Positions 7,549-15,897 of a stretch of 64,000 bases of DNA are shown here, one piece after another; positions within the stretch are counted from its first letter, which is position 1; every line of letters begins with the position of its first letter. Source of the DNA: Cellulomonas gilvus ATCC 13127 (GTDB lineage Bacteria; Actinomycetota; Actinomycetes; Actinomycetales; Cellulomonadaceae); contig NC_015671.1 in assembly GCF_000218545.1 (NCBI RefSeq), positions 2,976,001 to 3,040,000 of the forward strand. The letters are read 5' to 3'. A program made the position numbers and the translations under genes. Below the pieces are notes generated by a model that saw only the letters and a list, made by a program, of their open reading frames with translations, was not told the origin of the DNA and searched no databases.

Positions 7549-9066
7549 CTACCGCTGCAGGGTGAGCAGGCCCGGCCGGTACGGCAGAAGGCCGTAGTCG
7601 CCACCCGAGCTCGGGCTGCGGCCCTGGTACAGCAGCTGCAGGTTGCAGGGGTCCACCGTCATGGTCTGGTCCGCGTTGGTGCGCAGCAGCTCACCGTGGC
7701 TGATGTCGTTGGTCCACGTCGCGCCGCTGTTGGCCTTGCCGGCGAACGGGTTGGACTCGCTCGCCGCCTGCGGGGTCCAGGACCCGTTCAGGCTGCTGGC
7801 CGTGAAGGAGCGGAAGTACCGGCCCTGCGAGCCGATCGCCTCGACGATCATCAGGTAGCGGCTCTGGCCCTGGAGCTTGTAGACCTGCACGGCCTCGAAC
7901 AGGTTGTTGGTCGTGTCGCTCATGACCACGGTCGACGCCGAGCCGAAGCTGCCCGGGAAGTTCCCGATCGGCATGCTGGCCCGGTAGATCTTGCCGTTGT
8001 CCCCGGCGAAGAACAGGTACATGTTCTGGTCGTCACCGATCACGGCCTGGTCGATCGGGCCCGTGCCGGAGCCGGAGATGCTGCCCGAGAACAGCGTCTG
8101 CGGCGAGGACCAGCCGTTGACGTTCGACGGGTTCGTCGACGTCCGGTAGGAGAACGCCGGGCCGCCCCACTGGTAGGCCAGCACCCAGACGTTCTTGGGC
8201 GCGAAGTAGAACAGCGACGGGGCGACCGCGCTGAACGGCATCGGGTTCTGGCTCGCGGACGCCATCTGCGAGTAGCTCGAGAACAGGCCGAAGTTCATCG
8301 AGCCCCACGAGCTGCCGAAGTCGTGCGTCGTGGCGTAGACGAGCTGCTTGCCCTGGTACGGCGCAACGGTGAAGTCCTTCAGCGACGCCCAGCCCGAGCG
8401 CGGGTTCGCGAGCGAGCTCGTCGAGGACCAGCGGTACGACGACGGCAGCTGGCACGTGCCGGGGTTCGGGTTCTGCGTGGGCGTGGGTGTCGGCTGGTTG
8501 CCCCCGCCCACGCGCACCAGCTGCCACTGCTGGTTGTTCCCGCCCCAGTTCGCGTACTGGACGATGTTGGCGCCGTCGGCGGTGGACGCGCCCTGGACCT
8601 CGACGGCCTTGCCGGAGTGCCGGCTGATCAGCGACACGTAGCCGTTGGAGGTGTCCTGGAGCCGGAACTGCTGGTTGTTCTGGTTGTAGTCGGTGTACTG
8701 CGTGATCGCGGCGCCGTCCGCGGTGGACCAGTTGGTGACGTCGAGCACCTTGCCCGACAGGCGCGACTTGATCCGGTAGTAGCCGTTGCCGGAGTCGACG
8801 AACTGCCACTGCTGCTGCAGGCCGTCATTGCGGGTCCACTGCGTGATGCGGGCGCCGTCGGCCATGGAGAGGTTGTAGACGTCGAGCGCCTTGCCGCTCC
8901 CGCGGCCGATCAGGACGTACGAGGCGTTCGGGTCGACCGTCGCGGCGGACGCCGCGGGTGCGACGACGAGCGCGACGACGCCCGCCGAGACTGCGGTGGC
9001 TGCCGCGACGAGCGCAGCCGCCCAGCGGCGACGATGCCGTCGGGGTGCGAGTGGTGCTTGTCTCAT
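7549..9066 (-). CDS. Secreted alpha-L-arabinofuranosidase, CBM13-GH62
   Basis: The protein has 505 residues. A long Arg-rich signal peptide ends at an ASA-A type site near residue 41. A ricin-type beta-trefoil (CBM13, about 42-185) shows three repeats with QxW motifs (QQQW, NQQF, NQQW). After a Pro/Thr linker, the GH62 domain (about 208-505) begins [16 protein letters not shown] and keeps the [12 protein letters not shown] and FEAVQVYK stretches that hold the catalytic acids. GH62 enzymes remove arabinose from arabinoxylan outside the cell; the CBM13 probably binds xylan. Architecture matches Streptomyces enzymes. It is monocistronic, with its own terminator and a LacI-type palindrome upstream. 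Confidence 0.92.
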   Translation of the reverse strand: MRQAPLAPRRHRRRWAAALVAAATAVSAGVVALVVAPAASAATVDPNASYVLIGRGSGKALDVYNLSMADGARITQWTRNDGLQQQWQFVDSGNGYYRIKSRLSGKVLDVTNWSTADGAAITQYTDYNQNNQQFRLQDTSNGYVSLISRHSGKAVEVQGASTADGANIVQYANWGGNNQQWQLVRVGGGNQPTPTPTQNPNPGTCQLPSSYRWSSTSSLANPRSGWASLKDFTVAPYQGKQLVYATTHDFGSSWGSMNFGLFSSYSQMASASQNPMPFSAVAPSLFYFAPKNVWVLAYQWGGPAFSYRTSTNPSNVNGWSSPQTLFSGSISGSGTGPIDQAVIGDDQNMYLFFAGDNGKIYRASMPIGNFPGSFGSASTVVMSDTTNNLFEAVQVYKLQGQSRYLMIVEAIGSQGRYFRSFTASSLNGSWTPQAASESNPFAGKANSGATWTNDISHGELLRTNADQTMTVDPCNLQLLYQGRSPSSGGDYGLLPYRPGLLTLQR

Positions 9067-9231
9067 GGAGCTCTCCTTCGAGCCGGGTCAGCGCGGGCCA
9101 GACGATCGAGGCCGGCTGACGGGCGGCGTCTCGACGTCGGTGCGGGACAGGTCGCGGCCCCGGAGCGCCGCGATGTGAGCCTTCACATTCGCACCGAGCG
9201 TGCGCTCGCCCGAAGGGGTCAGGACGCACCT

Positions 9232-9241
9232 GAAACGTTTC
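9232..9241. promoter_or_regulatory. LacI-type operator candidate upstream of GH62
   Basis: The palindrome GAAACGTTTC (flanked by T and G) lies 166 bases before the arabinofuranosidase start. The centred CG is typical of LacI/GalR-family operators that control glycan utilisation in actinobacteria. It is the only such site noticed in the 328-base gap from 9067 to 9394, which otherwise shows no gene. It could also affect the divergent gene. Confidence 0.5.
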
Positions 9242-9394
9242 GTCGGCGTCGATACCACTTTCGATGTCACACTGAGGAGGATCCGCCGTCCGGCACCCGC
9301 CTCCGGACGAGCCGCGGCACGCCGCCCGTGTCTTCGGCTAACGCGGCATCGCCCGCCGGTAGCGTGCCGCACGCTGTCAGCCACGGCTCGTACC

Positions 9395-10552
9395 GTGGAT
9401 GCCGTGGACTTGCCCGACATCGACCTCATGTCGCGCCTCGACGCCGAGTTCCGCGCGACGTCCGGGCTCACCGACCGCCGCTTCTACAAGATCTTCTACT
9501 CAGCGATCGCTCCGGCGCCGCTGCTCGTCCTCGGGTTCAACCCCGGCGGCGAGGTCGACGGCACTGACCTGAACGCCTCGTCGTCGTTCTACGAGAACTG
9601 GGAGCACGACTACGTCGACTTCCGCCGCCACGGTAAGCAATACTCGCTCGCCGGCCCGGCCTACGACACGCTCGTGCAGGTGCTCCAGACCACGTCGGAG
9701 GATGCCATCCGCCGAGTCCCGGCGACCAACGTCATCTTCCGGCGCTCGCGGCACGCGGCAGCGCTCAATCTCACGGCGCGTGCCGCGGCGCACGAGAGCG
9801 CGCCCGTCCTCGCACAGATCCTGCGCGCGGTCGACCCGGCCGCGATCCTCCTCCTCGGCTCGACGGCCTTCCGCGCCTTCGTAGGGGAGCACTGCGAGAG
9901 TGGCTCTCTTGTCGTGAACGCCGAGCCGCCAGAGATACTCGGGGCGAACGGCCGGCACGACGCTTGCCTGTTCCGCTCCGCGCACGCCCAGGTCCCGGCG
10001 CTCGGGCGCGACGTCCCTCTTCTGATGGTGGGCCACCCCTCGACGTACGCCCGCCGAGAAGTCTGGCGAGAGGTGGTCGCCTCGCTCCGTGCCGAACTCT
10101 TGCGCCTCGGGGTCTCACCTTGGCCGGGCACGGTCGTGGGCTCGGCGCTCTCATCGATGGCCCATGCTGGGGACCGACGCACGCCCAGTCGAGAACCTGC
10201 GCCGCCGTCGCGGCCCGAGGTCCCCGCGGCCGTCCGACGGCTGCCCCCGGCCGATGCGTTGACTACGCCATCGCAGCGCCGCCAGTCACAAGTCGAACCG
10301 CTCCGCGCTGTCCTGTCCCTCCTCGGGCTCGCGCTCGAGGATCCGGACGCCGCATACCCAGGTCGCGGCAAGGTCATCCGCCTCGCCGGCGGCCGACGCG
10401 TCTACATCAATGCCGGGCACGCCGACGTCAAAGCACCCGCTCACGAGATCGCTGCCTGGGATGCCGAGGGCTTGGGCAACACCCGACCTGACAGCGCGCT
10501 CTACCTCCGTATCATGCTCGACTCGGAGGGAACGCCTCGGCGCCCGTCGTGA
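9395..10552 (+). CDS. Uracil-DNA-glycosylase-fold hypothetical protein
   Basis: The product has about 385 residues if the GTG at 9395 is used; the ATG at 9428 is an alternative and neither has a binding site. The first ~250 residues contain LLVLGFNPGGE and, later, LLMVGHPSTY. These correspond in order and spacing to motifs A and B of the uracil-DNA glycosylase superfamily (GxxPG and HPS). The catalytic Asp or Asn of motif A is not obvious, so activity on uracil is uncertain. The C-terminal ~130 residues form a separate Pro/Arg-rich and then globular region of unknown role. GC and codon use look lower than in neighbouring core genes, and it sits next to a tRNA-Lys patch. Confidence 0.55.
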   Translation: MDAVDLPDIDLMSRLDAEFRATSGLTDRRFYKIFYSAIAPAPLLVLGFNPGGEVDGTDLNASSSFYENWEHDYVDFRRHGKQYSLAGPAYDTLVQVLQTTSEDAIRRVPATNVIFRRSRHAAALNLTARAAAHESAPVLAQILRAVDPAAILLLGSTAFRAFVGEHCESGSLVVNAEPPEILGANGRHDACLFRSAHAQVPALGRDVPLLMVGHPSTYARREVWREVVASLRAELLRLGVSPWPGTVVGSALSSMAHAGDRRTPSREPAPPSRPEVPAAVRRLPPADALTTPSQRRQSQVEPLRAVLSLLGLALEDPDAAYPGRGKVIRLAGGRRVYINAGHADVKAPAHEIAAWDAEGLGNTRPDSALYLRIMLDSEGTPRRPS

Positions 10553-10789
10553 GGTCCCGCACTCCCGACACCCGGGCCACCCTTACTCTCCGACAGCGGC
10601 ACCTGACCAGCCGTGCCGCCACGACCCGGACGTCACGTGGGCGTGCCGGCGACGGGACGAGCCGGTTCGGCGGGTGGGCTGGGTGAGTGGCTAGGTGAGG
10701 GCGGCCGTGGAGGGCCCAGAAATTCCGCCGGACGGGTGTGCGTCACCTGGACGCGCGCGAGGCCGCCCAAGTGCCGCCAGCGACGCCGG

Positions 10790-11881
10790 TCAGCCTATGG
10801 CTTCGACGATCTCCGCTTCGCGTGCTTGCAGGTCGGCCAAGTCTGCCTTGGCTTCGTTCAGGTCGGCGGTGACTTGCTCGATCTCCGCTTCAAGCTCGGC
10901 GATCCGGATGGTGTCGTTGTACTCCGTCGCGACCTTGAGCCAGTACTCCAACTTGGCAAGGTTAGCGTTGTACTCGGAGATGTCCGCTTGGACCTGAGCG
11001 ATCGCTTCTCGGACGTCGGCGAGCTCCTCACGCAGTGCGGCGATCTCCGTGTCGGACAACGGCTTGGTCACGGGTGCGCTCCACATGCCCCACCCGCCTG
11101 GCCCCTTCGCGCGAACCTTGACGGCCTCACCCGAGAAAGCGAGGACAGCCAAGTTCGTCTTCGAGGTGGTTGACCTCGTGCCCGCGACGTCCACCTCGTA
11201 CTGCGACACCCCGGGCATGGTCGACCACACGACGCGCGCGTACGCCGAGCTCGACGCGCTGACCTTCACCCCAGTGACGGGTGCGGGTGCGCGGTAGCGG
11301 ATGCACCACGCACTCTTCGAGGCGTGCACCCCGACCGCGCGAACGCGGATCTTCGTGTCCGCGTCCGCGGGGACCGTCACCTTGAGGGCTCTGGTGAGAA
11401 CCTCCATCGTCCCGGCGTGCACCTCGTAGCGGGTCGCACCCGGGACCTTGCCCCACGAGACGGTCACCTTCTTCGTCGCGGACCGGGCGACGGTGAGCTT
11501 CGGGCGCGACGGGGGGACGTACACGGCGGTCGACCACGGGCCGGTTTCCCCGGACGCGGCGACCGCACGGACACGCACACGCGTACCGACCGCCCCGGGC
11601 AAGGACTTCGCAGCGCTCGTGACGGTGTACGTCTTGGCTGCAACCTGCACTGTGTAGGCGACGGCGCCGGGCGTGGTGTTCCACGTGATGACGACCCTGC
11701 GGGGTGTCTTGACTGATACGCGCACACCCTTGACCTGGGCGACCGCGGACGTGGCGTCCACGGCGACATCGGCTGGCGGGGGTGCCGCTGCGGCCGGTCC
11801 GACGGCGGCGAGTCCACCGAGCAGCAAACCCGCGACAGCGACGGACGTCATCATCGACAAGGAGCGCGTTCGCAAAGGCAT
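10790..11881 (-). CDS. Secreted FnIII-repeat protein with C-terminal coiled coil
   Basis: The product has 363 residues. The signal peptide ends around PAAAAPPP. Three FnIII-like beta domains follow (about 50-120, 125-200 and 205-275), each with the pattern VVITWNTTPGA / KVTVSWGKVPGA / ARVVWSTMPG and a later Y.V. strand. The last ~90 residues form an acidic coiled coil (repeated AELEAEIEQV-type heptads). No catalytic motif or sorting signal is seen. It may be an adhesin or matrix protein that oligomerises through the coiled coil. Many Thr, Val, Ala and Lys codons and reduced GC suggest recent acquisition. The ATG at 11881 is chosen to give a normal signal peptide. Confidence 0.7.
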   Translation of the reverse strand: MPLRTRSLSMMTSVAVAGLLLGGLAAVGPAAAAPPPADVAVDATSAVAQVKGVRVSVKTPRRVVITWNTTPGAVAYTVQVAAKTYTVTSAAKSLPGAVGTRVRVRAVAASGETGPWSTAVYVPPSRPKLTVARSATKKVTVSWGKVPGATRYEVHAGTMEVLTRALKVTVPADADTKIRVRAVGVHASKSAWCIRYRAPAPVTGVKVSASSSAYARVVWSTMPGVSQYEVDVAGTRSTTSKTNLAVLAFSGEAVKVRAKGPGGWGMWSAPVTKPLSDTEIAALREELADVREAIAQVQADISEYNANLAKLEYWLKVATEYNDTIRIAELEAEIEQVTADLNEAKADLADLQAREAEIVEAIG

Positions 11882-12167
11882 GGCCGAAGCATCGGGCAAC
11901 GAAGGGAAGGCAATCAAGGGCGGTTGAATGGAGTCACTCGCCTGAGTACGACATGTGCAGTGTGGCGCACGCGAAGACGCTCGCGACCGGCACGCCTCGG
12001 TGCTGGTCGTGCGGTGTCCGGCACCTCCATCGGAGATCGGGGTGTCGAAGCGCGGGGCGCGGGCGAACCGACGACAACGGGCGAGCTTGCCGAGTACGCG
12101 CGGAACTTTTCGGACTGTTCGCGAGTCCCCGCCGTTCCGCTCGCACCCGGCGCGACACTCGGAGCCA

Positions 12168-12221
12168 GGTCACGCGACGGGAAGGCCCGGAGACGGCTCC
12201 CTCCCTTCCCGTCGCGTGACC
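12168..12221. repeat. Large hairpin, 18-bp perfect stem
   Basis: An inverted repeat of 18 bases (12168-12185 and 12204-12221) encloses an 18-base loop that can itself pair (GGAG/CTCC). It lies in the 447-base gap 11882-12328, which holds no gene. It is too far from the tRNA to be its first terminator and its role is unknown. Confidence 0.7.
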
Positions 12222-12225
12222 AGGG

Positions 12226-12264
12226 CGAAGGGGGCAAGGTGCAGGACGCACCTTGCCCCCTTCG
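12226..12264 (-). terminator. Large hairpin, probable tRNA-Lys terminator
   Basis: A perfect 17-bp stem (12226-12242 with 12248-12264) and a 5-base loop begin 64 bases beyond the tRNA-Lys 3' end, just before the 18-bp hairpin at 12168. Confidence 0.7.
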
Positions 12265-12328
12265 TCGCGCTTGGGAGTGACTCCGAGAGTGACCCCTGGG
12301 TCAAGCAAGTGTAAATCACCAGGTCAGG

Positions 12329-12401
12329 TGGGCCCCGTGGGGATCGAACCCACAACCCGCGGATTAAAAGTCCGCTGCTCTGCCAGTTGAGCTAGAGGCC
12401 C
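12329..12401 (-). tRNA. tRNA-Lys (anticodon TTT)
   Basis: The 73 bases read on the minus strand fold as a full cloverleaf: acceptor GGGCCTC/GGGGCCC with one G-T pair, D-arm GCTC...GAGC, anticodon loop CTTTTAA, and T-arm GTGGG TTCGATC CCCAC. The discriminator is A, and CCA is not encoded. It borders the low-GC accessory patch on one side, a common integration position. Confidence 0.96.
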
Positions 12402-12754
12402 GGGACGTACGGACGTCCTCTGGGCGCCCTGGGGGAGGGAACAGAGAAGCGCCGCGGTGCCGATCGGCTGTCGACCTGCCCCGTCGCAGCGTACCCGGGG
12501 CGTCGGCGACCTTAGCGCGGCACTGTGCGCTCAGGCGGACCACCAACCGTGTCGTTGACCTGGCGGTGGTCGTCCGCCGCGATGAGGGCGCGCGACGCCC
12601 TCGTCTGGCGCAGCAGGTGACCGTGGCGGGGAGGTCTTGTCACGGGCGGGGTGGTCACGCTCACGCCCGCGACGAATGGCGAGGTGCCACAGTCGGTCCA
12701 TACGTGGCGCTTCGTCACGCACTGACCGCGGGCTCTGCCGTCGAGGAGGCGTGC
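12402..12754. other. Intergenic, no gene seen
   Basis: This 353-base stretch holds the tRNA-Lys promoter region and the leader of the nuclease-like gene. Short open frames here lack binding sites and coding bias. A 10-base match to the end of the REP-like element (GACCTGGCGG near 12554) is too short to count as a copy. Confidence 0.6.
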
Positions 12755-13507
12755 ATGGTCGATCGAATCCGGTTCGTGCTCAACGGGGCGCGGCTCGAAC
12801 TCGCCCGGTCGGACGTCGAGCTGCGGCTGTCGGGTGTCGTGCCGGACCCGATCCGCACGCACGCAGTCCTCGTCGGCGGGACGTGGTTCCCCGTTCGCCA
12901 GGCCTTCGCGGTCGCCACCGGGCTCGACCCGGCGGACTACAACTCCCACACGGCGCGCCGCCATCTGCGGTCCCTCGGGTTCGAGGTCAGCGGCGTCGTT
13001 CGCACGCGCGCGGCGACCGCGACTCCGGTCGGCTCGTCATCCCGAACACTCGACACCTCGACCCCGGTCGACGAGTCGTGGCACACGGAGGCGGCTGTCC
13101 AGGCCACGGTCGTCGCGTGGTTGGTGCGCCGCGGCTGGTCGATCGAGTCGACGGCCGACACGGCGAGCCGGGAGCACGGGATCGACATCGTGGCGACGCG
13201 GGCCGGCGAGCAGGTCGGCGTCGAGGTCAAGGGCTTCCCGAGCCGGTGGTACGCCGACCCCAGGCGCGCCTCCGAGGACAAGCGCACTCTCCCGAGCACA
13301 CAGGCGGGGCACTGGTATGCCGCGGCGGTGCTCGCCGCCATGCGACTTCGAGGTTGTCGCCCCGCCACACGGAGCGTCATCGCGCTGCCGGACTTCCCCC
13401 GGTACCGCTCGCTGCACTACGAGACTCACGCTTCGTTGACGTCGGCAGGCATCGAGGTCTGGTGGGTCACCCACGAGGGCGAGGTCCTCGTCGCCGACGA
13501 GGACTGA
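12755..13507 (+). CDS. Restriction-endonuclease-fold protein
   Basis: The protein has 250 residues; the ATG at 12755 has an excellent GAGGAGG site five bases upstream. The C-terminal half shows a PD-(D/E)XK nuclease pattern: helix WHTEAAVQATVVAWLVRRGW, then EHGIDIVAT (metal-binding Asp) and VGVEVKG (Glu-x-Lys), as in Mrr-type and Holliday-junction-resolvase-like nucleases. The N-terminal ~110 residues (FVLNGARLELARS, GGTWFPVRQAFAVATGL) look like a small DNA-binding or specificity domain that I cannot name. No methyltransferase is adjacent, so it could be a modification-dependent nuclease or a housekeeping DNA-processing enzyme. The location by tRNA-Lys suits a mobile defence gene. Confidence 0.65.
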   Translation: MVDRIRFVLNGARLELARSDVELRLSGVVPDPIRTHAVLVGGTWFPVRQAFAVATGLDPADYNSHTARRHLRSLGFEVSGVVRTRAATATPVGSSSRTLDTSTPVDESWHTEAAVQATVVAWLVRRGWSIESTADTASREHGIDIVATRAGEQVGVEVKGFPSRWYADPRRASEDKRTLPSTQAGHWYAAAVLAAMRLRGCRPATRSVIALPDFPRYRSLHYETHASLTSAGIEVWWVTHEGEVLVADED

Positions 13508-13547
13508 CACGGGCCGGTCGAAGCGCCCCGCGCCCGGCTGCGGTGGG

Positions 13548-13709
13548 TCAGGAGAAGGCGTCGAAGATCTTGAAGATCATCCGGAACGGCCAGGTCAGCA
13601 CGCGGAAGAACATCCCGACGAAGTCGAAGAAGTCGATCGCGTCACCCACGTTCTCGGCCCGTCGCCAGAACCGCCGGCCGCGGCCCTCCCGGTTGCGCCG
13701 TGACGCCAT
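13548..13709 (-). CDS. Small basic/aromatic protein, 53 residues
   Basis: The product starts MASRRNREGRGRR and continues with a Phe-rich amphipathic or membrane-associating helix (FFDFVGMFFRVLTWPFRM). An AGAGGGG binding site precedes the ATG at 13709. The strongly basic N-terminus followed by an aromatic helix suggests a peripheral membrane protein. I do not recognise the family. It is convergent with the nuclease-like gene. Confidence 0.5.
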   Translation of the reverse strand: MASRRNREGRGRRFWRRAENVGDAIDFFDFVGMFFRVLTWPFRMIFKIFDAFS

Positions 13710-13805
13710 GACCAGCCCCTCTGCAGAACCACCGTGGAACGCGTCAGGGTACCGAGCCCGCCGGCAGCGGCGTATGCCCCTCACCCGAGTGGCCGCACCC
13801 CCACA

Positions 13806-14246
13806 ATGGACGACGTGAGTGATCTGGACGTCGCGGTGCCCACCTACCCGCGCCTGATGCACCGGCCCACCCTGACGATGCAGGTCTCGGTCCCGGTCAG
13901 CACCGCGATGGCCGAGCTGACCGGGTTGCTGCGCGCGCAGCGCCTGCGGGTGCGGGTGCGCCGCGACGGCTCGGTGGTCGCCAAGAACTGGTTCGGCCTG
14001 GTGATGAACACCGCGCAGATCGCCCTGGCGCCGTTCGCGGAGAGCTTCGAGGCGGGGCGTACGTCGACGATCATCGTGCGGGCCCGGCCGTTGTCACTCA
14101 CCAGCTGCGAGGTCGCGGTCACCGTCTCGGACGCGACGATCTCGTCCACCCGGGCCACCACGCACCGGGTGCTGACGGCGTTCGTCGCGCGGCTGCGTGG
14201 GCGTGGGGCGCGCGTCGACGTCGCGGAGTGGGCGCGGGTGCGCTGA
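13806..14246 (+). CDS. Hypothetical cytoplasmic protein
   Basis: The product has 146 residues, without signal peptide or membrane segments. It is predicted as alternating beta strands and helices (TMQVSVPVSTAMAELTGLL; STIIVRARPLSLTSCEVAVTVSD), reminiscent of small polyketide-cyclase or ligand-binding folds, but no named family is evident. The ATG at 13806 or the GTG at 13815 could start it. It ends 41 bases before the MFS transporter start, and its 3' end flanks the palindrome at 14260. Confidence 0.5.
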   Translation: MDDVSDLDVAVPTYPRLMHRPTLTMQVSVPVSTAMAELTGLLRAQRLRVRVRRDGSVVAKNWFGLVMNTAQIALAPFAESFEAGRTSTIIVRARPLSLTSCEVAVTVSDATISSTRATTHRVLTAFVARLRGRGARVDVAEWARVR

Positions 14247-14259
14247 CGCTGTTTGCGTA

Positions 14260-14277
14260 TCCACGTAGATACGTGGA
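14260..14277. promoter_or_regulatory. Operator candidate of the MFS-ArsR operon
   Basis: The perfect inverted repeat TCCACGTA-GA-TACGTGGA lies 10 bases upstream of the transporter GTG. Its position overlaps the expected promoter, and it is AT-richer than its surroundings. It is the best candidate site for the ArsR-type repressor encoded downstream. Confidence 0.7.
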
Positions 14278-14287
14278 CACTGAGCCT

Positions 14288-15550
14288 GTGCTCCAGGCCC
14301 TCTCCCACCGCGCCTACCGTCGCCTCTTCGCCGCGCAGGTCGTGGCGCTCGCCGGGACGGGACTGGCGACGGTCGCGCTCGGCCTGCTCGCGTACGACCT
14401 CGCGGGTGAGCACGCTGGCAGCGTCCTCGGCACGGCGCTCGCGATCAAGATGGTCGCCTACGTCGTCGTCGCGCCCCTCGCGGCCGCCGCGGTCGCGCGC
14501 CTCCCCCGGCGCCGCGTCCTGGTCGGCGCGGACCTGCTGCGGCTCGCGGCCGCGGTAAGCCTGCCGTTCGTCGGCGAGGTGTGGCAGGTCTACGTGCTGA
14601 TCTTCGTGCTCCAGGCGGCCTCGGCCACGTTCACGCCCACGTTCCAGTCCGTCATCCCGGACGTCCTGCCCGACGAGCGGGACTACACCGCGGCGCTGTC
14701 CCTGTCGCGCCTCGCGTACGACCTCGAGTCGGTCCTGTCGCCGACGATCGCGGCGGCGCTCCTGCTCGTCGTCCCGTCCTCCGCGCTGTTCTTCGGGACC
14801 GCGGCCGGGTTCGCGGGCTCGGCGCTGCTGGTGGTGTCCGTCGCGGTGCCGCACCGCACGTCGGCGCAGGACGACGAGGACGCGCCCGAGATGCCGTTCA
14901 GCCAGCGCGCGCGGCACGGCACCGCGCTGTTCCTGCGCACGCCGACGCTGCGACCCGTGCTCGCGCTCAACCTGGCCGTGGCCGCGGCCGGTGCGTACGT
15001 GCTGGTGCAGACGGTCGTGATCGCGCGCGCCGAGCTCGGGCAGGGCGAGGACGTCGTCGCGCTGCTGCTGGCCGCGGTCGGGGTCGGGTCCATCGCGGCG
15101 GCCCTGGCGCTGCCCCGGCTGCTGCGCCGCGTCCCGGAGCGGCGCGTGATGCTCGTCGGCGCCCTGGTGCTCACCGCAGCCACCGCCGCGGTCCCCCTCG
15201 CGCTCGGTGCGCACGCGACGGCGGGTGTCGTCGCGATCGGTGCCCTGTGGGTCCTCGTCGGTGCGGGGTGGTCCGCGGTGGAGACGCCCGTGGGCCGGAT
15301 CATCCGCCGCTCGGTGCCGCGCGCGGACCTGCCCGCGGCGTTCGCGGCGCAGTTCTCGCTCTCGCACGCGTGCTGGCTGGTCACCTACCCGCTCGCGGGC
15401 TGGCTCGGCGACCGGCACCTGGCCGGCACCGCGGGCGCGCTGGCCGCCGTGGCCGCGGGCGCGACGATCGTGGCCGCGCGGCTGTGGCCCCGGGCCACCG
15501 CACCGGCGGACGTGACCGACGAGCCGGATCCCGCCCTGCTGACATCATGA
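14288..15550 (+). CDS. MFS efflux transporter, NreB-like (probable Ni/Co)
   Basis: The protein has about 420 residues with some ten to twelve hydrophobic helices. The GTG at 14288 gives the start VLQALSHRAYRRLFAAQ, typical of this MFS subgroup. Segments such as TPTFQSVIPDVLPDE and SLSRLAYDLESVLSP resemble NreB/CnrT-type nickel exporters as I remember them. It is a cytoplasmic-membrane proton antiporter by family. The stop overlaps the ATG of an ArsR-type regulator (ATGA), so the pair is co-regulated, probably from the 18-bp palindrome upstream. The metal assignment is inference from family and partner. Confidence 0.65.
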   Translation: MLQALSHRAYRRLFAAQVVALAGTGLATVALGLLAYDLAGEHAGSVLGTALAIKMVAYVVVAPLAAAAVARLPRRRVLVGADLLRLAAAVSLPFVGEVWQVYVLIFVLQAASATFTPTFQSVIPDVLPDERDYTAALSLSRLAYDLESVLSPTIAAALLLVVPSSALFFGTAAGFAGSALLVVSVAVPHRTSAQDDEDAPEMPFSQRARHGTALFLRTPTLRPVLALNLAVAAAGAYVLVQTVVIARAELGQGEDVVALLLAAVGVGSIAAALALPRLLRRVPERRVMLVGALVLTAATAAVPLALGAHATAGVVAIGALWVLVGAGWSAVETPVGRIIRRSVPRADLPAAFAAQFSLSHACWLVTYPLAGWLGDRHLAGTAGALAAVAAGATIVAARLWPRATAPADVTDEPDPALLTS

Positions 15551-15894
15551 GCACCGTGACGGAGCGACCCGGCGCAGCGCCCACCCAGCCCGAGCTGGAC
15601 CATGCGGTGGACGTGCTCCGCCTGCTGGCCGACCGCACGCGCCTGGCGATCCTGGCCATGCTCGACGGGCAGGAGATGTCCGTGACCGCCATCTCCGCGG
15701 CCCTGGGCCGGCCCGCGGCGGCCGTGTCGCAGCACCTGGCCAAGCTGCGCGCGGGCCGGCTGGTCGCCGCGCGCCGCGACGGCACCACGGTGTTCTACAC
15801 CCAGCCCGACGAGCACGTCGCGGCGCTTGTCACCAACGTCCTGCACCTGACCGAGCACGCGCTGTACGCGGTCCCCCCGCACCACCGGCCCTGA
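15547..15894 (+). CDS. ArsR/SmtB-family metal-sensing repressor
   Basis: The protein has 115 residues. The winged helix shows LLADRTRLAILAMLDG, then LGRPAAAVSQHLAKLRAGRLV as recognition helix. No CxC motif is present. Instead the C-terminal helix carries DEHVAALVTNVLHLTEH and a His-His tail. That resembles the alpha-5 metal site of NmtR/SmtB-type Ni, Co or Zn sensors, although the spacing of the second His is not exactly that of NmtR. It is translationally coupled to the exporter and likely represses it until metal is bound. Confidence 0.75.
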   Translation: MSTVTERPGAAPTQPELDHAVDVLRLLADRTRLAILAMLDGQEMSVTAISAALGRPAAAVSQHLAKLRAGRLVAARRDGTTVFYTQPDEHVAALVTNVLHLTEHALYAVPPHHRP

Positions 15895-15897
15895 GTC

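Noticed and set aside
12554-12563. Eighth copy of the REP-like element near tRNA-Lys
   Set aside because: Only ten bases match the end of the core, and the GGTAC half is absent.
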